From Flavobacteriia bacterium (GTDB taxonomy: Bacteria > Bacteroidota > Bacteroidia > Flavobacteriales > Flavobacteriaceae): a stretch of 11,776 nucleotides of DNA. The stretch covers positions 1-11,776 of the forward strand of contig DRQI01000452.1 in assembly GCA_011330545.1 (NCBI GenBank). Direction: 5' to 3'. Of the stretch, positions 8,043-11,776 are shown piece after piece. The notes under the pieces were generated by a model. The model saw only the letters and a program-made list of their open reading frames with translations. It searched no databases and was not told where the DNA came from. Both the position numbers and the translations under genes were made by a program. Every line of letters starts with the position of its first letter. Within the stretch, counting starts at the first letter, position 1.

Positions 8043-8056
8043 GTTACTTTAGTAAC
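8043..8056. promoter_or_regulatory. Proximal operator-like palindrome GTTACTTTAGTAAC
   Basis: Six-base arms GTTACT and AGTAAC around TT. If transcription starts a few bases after the -7 box (about 8110-8112), this site is centred near -61, where class I Crp-type activators bind. A longer inverted repeat also overlaps both sites: GTTACTAAA (8030-8038) with TTTAGTAAC (8048-8056), nine bases apart. The missing -33 element at this promoter fits activation. Confidence 0.6.
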
Positions 8057-8098
8057 ATAAACATGACTAAAATCAGATTTTTCTTAATTTTTAGCTAG

Positions 8099-8106
8099 TA
8101 ACTTTG
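8099..8106 (+). promoter_or_regulatory. -7 box of the flavoprotein operon promoter (TAACTTTG)
   Basis: An exact TAnnTTTG match 30 bases before the ATG at 8137. The region 19-21 bases upstream (AGATTTTT) lacks a TTTG -33 element. The box overlaps the TTG at 8104, which argues against using that codon as a start. Confidence 0.75.
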
Positions 8107-8136
8107 TACTGTAAAATTGATATAAACACAAACAAC

Positions 8137-9369
8137 ATGAAAAAATTAGTAATATTAGGTGCAGGTACAGCCGGCACAATGATGCTAAACAAATTATATA
8201 AAGAATTAGATAGGGATGAATGGGAATTAACCATCGTAGACCAATACAAAACACATTATTATCAACCCGGATTTTTATTCATTCCGTTCGGAATTTATAA
8301 AAAACAAGATGTTGTTAAGCCTAAGTATGACTTCTTTCCGGCAGGCGTCAACGTAATCTTCAGTCCTATTGATAAAATTGTTGGCGAAGAAAACAAAGTA
8401 CTTTTAGAAGACGGGCAAGTACTAAACTATGACTTTTTAATTATTGCTACCGGAACCCAAACCCGCCCTTCAGAAACCGAAGGCTTAAAAGACAAATTAT
8501 GGTATAAAGACATTTTTGATTTTTATACCATTGAAGGTGCTGTGGCACTGCATAAAAAGTTTAAAGATTGGGAAGGTGGTAATTTGGTAATGTGTATTCC
8601 TGAATTACCCTATAAATGCCCGGTTGCCCCAATTGAATTTGTGTGTTTGGCAGAAGCATATTTTGCTGAGCGAGGCATGCGTGATAAAGTAAACATCTCT
8701 TATGTTACACTTATGTCAGGTGCCTTTACAAAACCCGTAGCTTCAAAAGTATTAGGAGATTTACTCGAAGAAAAAAACATAAAGGTAATCCCTGATTTTT
8801 ATTTGAGCCATGTTGACAACGATGCCAAAAAAATAGTTTCGTATGACGAACATGAAATTCCTTTTGATATTTTAACCATAGTACCCGTAAATATGGGTTC
8901 TGACATGATAGAGCGCAGTGGCTTGGGCGATGATATGAATTATGTAAAAACCGATAAATTCACCTTACAGTCTGAGCAATTTGAAAATATTTTTGTACTA
9001 GGTGATGCCGCAAACATTCCAACCTCTAAAGCAGGTTCAGTAGCACATTTCGCCGCAGAAATTTTGATGGAAAATTTATTGGCAGCCATGGAAGGAAGGG
9101 CACTGCCTGCAAAATTTGACGGACATGCCAATTGCTATATCGAAACAGGCCACGGCAAAGGTGCTTTAATAGATTTTAACTATGAGACCGAACCCTTGCC
9201 CGGAACATTTCCGCTACCCGGAATCGGCCCCTTCGGCTTATTGAAAAATACGAAGATGAACCATTACGGAAAAATTTTATTTCGATGGATCTACTGGCAT
9301 ATTTTATTAAAAGGCAAAGAATTGCCCATTGAAGCCGATATGACAATGGCAGGAAAAAAACGAATGTAA
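8137..9369 (+). CDS. Sulfide:quinone-oxidoreductase-like FAD flavoprotein
   Basis: A 410-residue pyridine-nucleotide-disulfide-type flavoprotein. It has the N-terminal FAD-binding GAGTAG (8-13), the 'LIIATGTQTRP' segment (101-111) and the second FAD contact 'NIFVLGDAANIP' (284-295). Cysteines are C153, C161, C170 and C333. C161 in PYKCPVAP and C333 in GHANC match the two redox cysteines that bridge sulfur in SQR proteins. The C-terminal segment 'NHYGKILFRWIYWHILLKG' (375-393) is amphipathic and should dock on the membrane to reach quinone. The expected reaction is oxidation of sulfide to sulfane sulfur with electrons to quinone; a related flavocytochrome-c-type or persulfide role is possible. 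I chose ATG 8137 because it gives the normal start MKKLVILGAG and because the upstream TTG at 8104 lies in the promoter box. DUF1641, TusE-like and DsrE2-like genes follow, the usual companions of this SQR group. Confidence 0.9.
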   Translation: MKKLVILGAGTAGTMMLNKLYKELDRDEWELTIVDQYKTHYYQPGFLFIPFGIYKKQDVVKPKYDFFPAGVNVIFSPIDKIVGEENKVLLEDGQVLNYDFLIIATGTQTRPSETEGLKDKLWYKDIFDFYTIEGAVALHKKFKDWEGGNLVMCIPELPYKCPVAPIEFVCLAEAYFAERGMRDKVNISYVTLMSGAFTKPVASKVLGDLLEEKNIKVIPDFYLSHVDNDAKKIVSYDEHEIPFDILTIVPVNMGSDMIERSGLGDDMNYVKTDKFTLQSEQFENIFVLGDAANIPTSKAGSVAHFAAEILMENLLAAMEGRALPAKFDGHANCYIETGHGKGALIDFNYETEPLPGTFPLPGIGPFGLLKNTKMNHYGKILFRWIYWHILLKGKELPIEADMTMAGKKRM

Positions 9370-9381
9370 TCTTTTGGTAAC

Positions 9382-10059
9382 ATGGAAGAAAAAAATATTC
9401 AATCTCAAATAGATGCCCTCGATAAAAAGTTGGATTTAATACTTGGTTATGTACACCAACAACGTTTAAATTCGGCCGTAGTTGAGGATTTGGTTAGCGA
9501 TTTAAGCATCATTGGAAAAGATGCTTACGATTCAACCGTTATAGAACTTGATAAGAGGCAAGTAGAACTTGACCCCTCACAATTAACAGACCTCGCCGTT
9601 ACTTTTTTGAGAAATGTAGGGAATATCAAGTTGGTAATGGACACCCTCGAAATGGCCGTTGACCTAAGTAAAGAAGTAGGGCCTATTGCAAATGAAGTAA
9701 TTATTGACTTTACCAAGCAATTAAATATCTTTGAAGAAAAAGGGTATTTCAAATTCTTTAAAGAATTTATCCCTATATTAGATAATATTGTAGCCGGATT
9801 CACACCTAAAGATTTACGCGAATTGGCAGACAGTATCGTATCTATCTTAACCTTAGTGAAAGAAATGACACAACCCGAGGTATTAGGTACTATGGAAAAT
9901 GCCATCAAAGCATTTAACAGTATGGAAACCGAAAGTGTACCATCGTATTCTATATGGAGGCTCATTAGAGAAATGAACAGTCCTGAAATGAAAAAAGCAC
10001 TCGGATATGGTATTACATTTATGAAAAATGTATCTAAAGACGTAACAATTAAAAAATAA
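9382..10059 (+). CDS. DUF1641 family helical protein
   Basis: A 225-residue, cysteine-free, predominantly helical protein with no signal peptide or membrane segment. A coiled-coil-like N-terminus (MEEKNIQSQIDALDKKLDLILGYV) is followed by repeated amphipathic helices containing LxxLxxxLxNV- and TLEMAVDL-type segments. The closing block 'YSIWRLIREMNSPEMKKALGY' (about 189-209) is the DUF1641 signature as I know it. Family members are commonly found beside SQR-like flavoproteins or formate dehydrogenase genes, and their function is not established. It lies 12 bases after the flavoprotein gene and 26 bases before the TusE-like gene, so it is very probably co-transcribed. With no cysteines it cannot itself carry sulfur, which suggests a scaffold or assembly role linking the flavoprotein to the carriers. 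That role is an inference from context. Confidence 0.85.
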   Translation: MEEKNIQSQIDALDKKLDLILGYVHQQRLNSAVVEDLVSDLSIIGKDAYDSTVIELDKRQVELDPSQLTDLAVTFLRNVGNIKLVMDTLEMAVDLSKEVGPIANEVIIDFTKQLNIFEEKGYFKFFKEFIPILDNIVAGFTPKDLRELADSIVSILTLVKEMTQPEVLGTMENAIKAFNSMETESVPSYSIWRLIREMNSPEMKKALGYGITFMKNVSKDVTIKK

Positions 10060-10085
10060 TAAATAATCAATTAAAAATACTAATT

Positions 10086-10397
10086 ATGGAAGTAAAAACT
10101 ATAGCAGGAGTTCAGGTAAATGTATCTGACGACGGATATCTTGAAGATATGGATCAATGGAATGAAGATATTGCACGAGAAATTGCAAAAGAATTAAACA
10201 TTGAATTGACCGACAAACATTTTGAGGTTCTCAATTATTTACGCCAAAAAACCAAAGAAGGTGAAACGTTAACTATTAGAAAAGTAGGCAAATCAGGTGT
10301 GGTAGATATTAAAGGCTTGTATAAATTATTCCCTAAAGGGCCTTTAAAATTCTCATCTAAAATAGCTGGAATTCCTAAGCCTACCAGTTGTGTGTAG
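10086..10397 (+). CDS. TusE/DsrC-like sulfur carrier with a single penultimate Cys
   Basis: A 103-residue TusE/DsrC-family protein. The N-terminal beta hairpin 'VNVSDDGYLEDMDQWNEDIA' (11-30), the central helical region 'LTDKHFEVLNYLR' (41-53) and the C-terminal arm 'KIAGIPKPTSCV' (92-103) are all conserved family features. C102, the penultimate residue, is the conserved sulfur-accepting cysteine of the flexible arm. The second cysteine found in true DsrC, 11 residues earlier, is Ser91 here, so it cannot form the intramolecular disulfide used with DsrAB and behaves like TusE. There are no dsrAB genes in the window. The predicted role is to accept a persulfide, probably from sulfane sulfur made by the upstream flavoprotein, and to pass it to or from the DsrE2-like protein encoded 34 bases downstream. 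A tRNA-thiolation TusE role is less likely given this operon. Confidence 0.92.
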   Translation: MEVKTIAGVQVNVSDDGYLEDMDQWNEDIAREIAKELNIELTDKHFEVLNYLRQKTKEGETLTIRKVGKSGVVDIKGLYKLFPKGPLKFSSKIAGIPKPTSCV

Positions 10398-10431
10398 TGA
10401 GTAGCACTTTTAATAACTTAAAATCCAAGAT

Positions 10432-10962
10432 ATGGAAACAAAAGATATAACCCAAAAAACCGATACAGTTGAAAAAAAACCTTTAGAAAAAGTATGTATG
10501 ATTTGTGCTAAAGGTGCATTAGAAGATGTATATGCCACTTTAGTAATGGCCAATGGTGCCGTTATGGAAGGTATTGAAACAAAAGTATTTTTTACTTTCT
10601 TCGGATTAGACGGTATCACTAAAAAATCAATGAACCACTTGCATACGGCAACTACCGGCAATCCGGCTATGCGTATGCCGGGCGGACTTCCTTTTCCGAC
10701 CTTGCTCGGGGGCTTACCCGGAGTAGAATCTGCCGTTTCAACGATGATGAGAAAACAAATGGAAGAATTGGATATGCCTCCTGTGGATGAATTTTTAGAA
10801 ATGATAACTGCCGGTGGCGGTGAGATTTATGCTTGTAAATTAGCTGTCGATATGTTTAAACTAAAAAAAGAAGACCTCTCTGACGAAGTTTCTGATATCA
10901 TTACGATTGGTGAATTTTATGAAATGTGCGATGGAGATAGGACTCAAATTATCTTCACCTAA
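10432..10962 (+). CDS. DsrE2-like (DsrE/F/H superfamily) sulfur-transfer protein
   Basis: A 176-residue protein of the DsrE/DsrF/DrsH-like superfamily, long (DsrE2-like) form. The beta-alpha core begins at 'KVCMICAKGALEDVYATLVMANGA' (20-43), followed by 'ETKVFFTFFGLDGITK' (49-64). A Gly/Pro-rich insert with PGGLPFPTLLGGLPGV (83-98) follows, typical of the long form. Near the end are 'AGGGEIYACKLAVDMF' (127-142) and YEMCDG (163-168). Cysteines are C22, C25, C135 and C166; C135, in the position after the fourth strand, is the best candidate for the persulfide-carrying residue. No membrane anchor is evident apart from mildly hydrophobic segments. It is the last gene of the operon and should exchange sulfur with the TusE-like protein. 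A hairpin terminator follows 27 bases after the stop. Confidence 0.9.
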   Translation: METKDITQKTDTVEKKPLEKVCMICAKGALEDVYATLVMANGAVMEGIETKVFFTFFGLDGITKKSMNHLHTATTGNPAMRMPGGLPFPTLLGGLPGVESAVSTMMRKQMEELDMPPVDEFLEMITAGGGEIYACKLAVDMFKLKKEDLSDEVSDIITIGEFYEMCDGDRTQIIFT

Positions 10963-10989
10963 TAATTGTTGCTAATACCCTAAAAAAAG

Positions 10990-11030
10990 AGGCTGTCAAA
11001 AAATAATACCTTATAGGCAGCCTTTTTTTT
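10990..11030 (+). terminator. Terminator of the flavoprotein operon
   Basis: AGGCTG (10990-10995) pairs with CAGCCT (11018-11023), followed by seven more T. An A-rich run precedes the stem. The 22-base loop can fold a second small stem (ATAA 11003-11006 with TTAT 11011-11014). The position right after the last gene supports the call. Confidence 0.75.
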
Positions 11031-11095
11031 ATTTTACTATGAAAAACCATCTGCTTAGCTGATGGTAATGCCCTCTTGGCTTTGCCTACTTTTTC

Positions 11096-11128
11096 AGACC
11101 TGTCAGGTTTTGAAAACCTGACAGGTCT
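11096..11128. repeat. 16-bp perfect inverted repeat (AGACCTGTCAGGTTTT / G / AAAACCTGACAGGTCT)
   Basis: The arms at 11096-11111 and 11113-11128 are perfectly complementary around one G and are followed by a short T run. I recall this ACCTGTCAGGT-type palindrome as a recurrent intergenic element in Bacteroidetes; that cannot be verified here. It could act as a backup terminator and is also a typical mobile palindromic repeat. Confidence 0.6.
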
Positions 11129-11286
11129 TTTTGGCCTGTTTATAATAATCTCGTTGCTCATTGCCCCTTATAGCGGTTTTCTAAAGCCACCTTCTCAGAA
11201 AGTGTTATTTTTACTCACTTTTTCCTTTTTTTTTACGCTGTGATAGCCAATTATAAAAATTAAAACAACTATTCTTACAATCCATA

Positions 11287-11319
11287 AACCCCGAAAGAGT
11301 TTCAGGCTCTTTCGGGGTT
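11287..11319. terminator. 13-bp hairpin AACCCCGAAAGAG / CTCTTTCGGGGTT
   Basis: Arms at 11287-11299 and 11307-11319 with the seven-base loop TTTCAGG. The stem is perfect and GC-rich for this genome, but only a weak T run follows (TT then AAATG). It may be a third transcription stop or another dispersed hairpin. No gene lies between it and the upstream terminator, which is unusual. Confidence 0.5.
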
Positions 11320-11429
11320 AAATGTAGGGAATTTTAGTATAAAAAGGGCACCAACTTATACTGGTAGCAAGTTAAAACCCTGTTCGAAAAAAGTAAGAAA
11401 ATAATGCTGTTTAAAAATTCTATCCAAAT

Positions 11430-11460
11430 TTTGCAATTAGTTGTATAATGCCTAAATTTG
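11430..11460 (+). promoter_or_regulatory. Promoter of the lipoprotein gene (TTTG-N19-TAAATTTG)
   Basis: TTTG (11430-11433) and TAAATTTG (11453-11460) are separated by 19 bases, a textbook Bacteroidetes -33/-7 arrangement and the best promoter in the window. It lies 72 bases before the ATG of the lipoprotein gene. Confidence 0.75.
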
Positions 11461-11532
11461 CCCCTAATTTTATTAGAATCCACAGCCTAAAAAATAATTG
11501 CTAAACTAACGTCTTAATTAAAAGAATCAACC

Positions 11533-11776
11533 ATGAAATTATTGAAATTTATCTCGTTAGTATTATTTTTTTTTATTTTATCCAGTTGTGCATCTGGGTT
11601 TAAAACAATTAACTTAAATACATTAAACTACTTATCAAATAATACTGATAAAGGCGTCAGGCTTGATTATAAATACAATTTATTGAATAAAAAATATGCA
11701 AAAAAGGAGATTAAAAAAGGCATCAAGCTAGTTGCAATTAAAATAACAAATAATACCGATACTGATTTAGTTCTAG
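11533..11776 (+). CDS. Lipoprotein of unknown function, N-terminal fragment
   Basis: The first 81 codons are in the window and the gene continues past the right edge. MKLLKFISLVLFFFILSSC is a lipoprotein signal peptide with a lysine-containing start, a hydrophobic core and the lipobox LSSC; Cys19 should be lipidated. The mature part (ASGFKTINLNTLNYLSNNTD..., then KKGIKLVAIKITNNTDTDLVL) is Asn/Lys-rich and looks like the start of a beta-sandwich domain, the type often found in flavobacterial outer-membrane or periplasmic lipoproteins. I do not recognise the family. The gene has its own promoter and is separated from the sulfur operon by several hairpins, so it is probably an independent transcription unit. 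There is no sequence evidence tying it to sulfur metabolism. Confidence 0.8.
   Translation, partial: MKLLKFISLVLFFFILSSCASGFKTINLNTLNYLSNNTDKGVRLDYKYNLLNKKYAKKEIKKGIKLVAIKITNNTDTDLVL

Larger units (their letters stand above)
10963..11532. other. Hairpin-rich intergenic region after the flavoprotein operon
   Basis: This 570-base stretch has no gene I can support. In order it contains the operon terminator, a 21-base imperfect hairpin (ACCATC 11046-11051 with GATGGT 11061-11066), a 16-bp palindromic repeat, a 13-bp hairpin, and the promoter of the lipoprotein gene. Minus-strand frames across 10955-11161 run through these hairpins and are not protein-like. Confidence 0.7.

Noticed and set aside
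8104..8136. TTG start 11 codons upstream for the flavoprotein
   Set aside because: The TTG lies inside the -7 promoter box, and ATG 8137 gives the normal MKKLVILGAG start of the FAD-binding domain.
9525..10070. 181-residue minus-strand frame
   Set aside because: It is antisense to the well-supported DUF1641 gene, with composition expected of a shadow.
10955..11161. 68-residue minus-strand frame
   Set aside because: It runs through the operon terminator and the 16-bp palindrome, so coding is very unlikely.

Overview
The window is AT-rich and looks like a Flavobacteriia/Bacteroidetes chromosome. Upstream of several genes there are Bacteroidetes-type -7 boxes (TAnnTTTG, at 5047, 8099 and 11453), Shine-Dalgarno sequences are largely absent, the LigA and Crp/Fnr proteins have a flavobacterial style, and palindromic interspersed repeats sit between genes. 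The theme is inorganic sulfur chemistry: two sulfur operons flank a Crp/Fnr-type regulator and a housekeeping DNA ligase.

Left operon (1-4555, + strand). It opens with the C-terminal end of a molybdopterin oxidoreductase, cut by the window edge. An ATGA overlap leads into a four-cluster [4Fe-4S] subunit, followed by an NrfD/PsrC quinone-reactive membrane subunit. Together they make a PsrABC/PhsABC/SoeABC-type complex. Next come two half-length YeeE/YedE sulfur-compound transporter proteins, then two tandem membrane-anchored rhodanese-fold proteins. Both rhodaneses have lost the catalytic cysteine, and both end in a Lys-rich tail finishing in RV-x-EGGC, so a cysteine is the very last residue. 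This is the most unusual feature of the window. A strong hairpin terminator (4649-4684) closes the operon. A decayed or very small ORF (1973-2080) lies between the NrfD gene and the first YeeE gene.

Middle. A GTG-started Crp/Fnr-family regulator (5081-5737) has its own promoter and a perfect palindrome over the probable transcription start. It converges with ligA (5747-7750, minus strand, TTG start), the NAD+-dependent DNA ligase, which looks complete and unrelated to the sulfur genes.

Right operon (8137-10962, + strand). It encodes a sulfide:quinone-reductase-like flavoprotein, a DUF1641 protein, a TusE/DsrC-like sulfur carrier with a single penultimate cysteine, and a DsrE2-like protein. 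Upstream are a clear -7 box and two palindromic operator-like sites (8021-8034 and 8043-8056) whose centres are 22 bp apart. The natural candidate regulator is the nearby Crp/Fnr protein. A series of hairpins (10990-11319) follows, including a 16-bp perfect inverted repeat.

Right edge. The start of a lipoprotein of unknown function (from 11533) sits behind the best -33/-7 promoter in the window.

Working model (inference): the flavoprotein oxidises sulfide to protein-bound or soluble sulfane sulfur. TusE-like and DsrE2-like proteins relay it in the cytoplasm, the YeeE pair moves sulfur compounds across the membrane, and the EGGC-tailed proteins may carry sulfur on their terminal cysteine to or from the molybdoenzyme complex.
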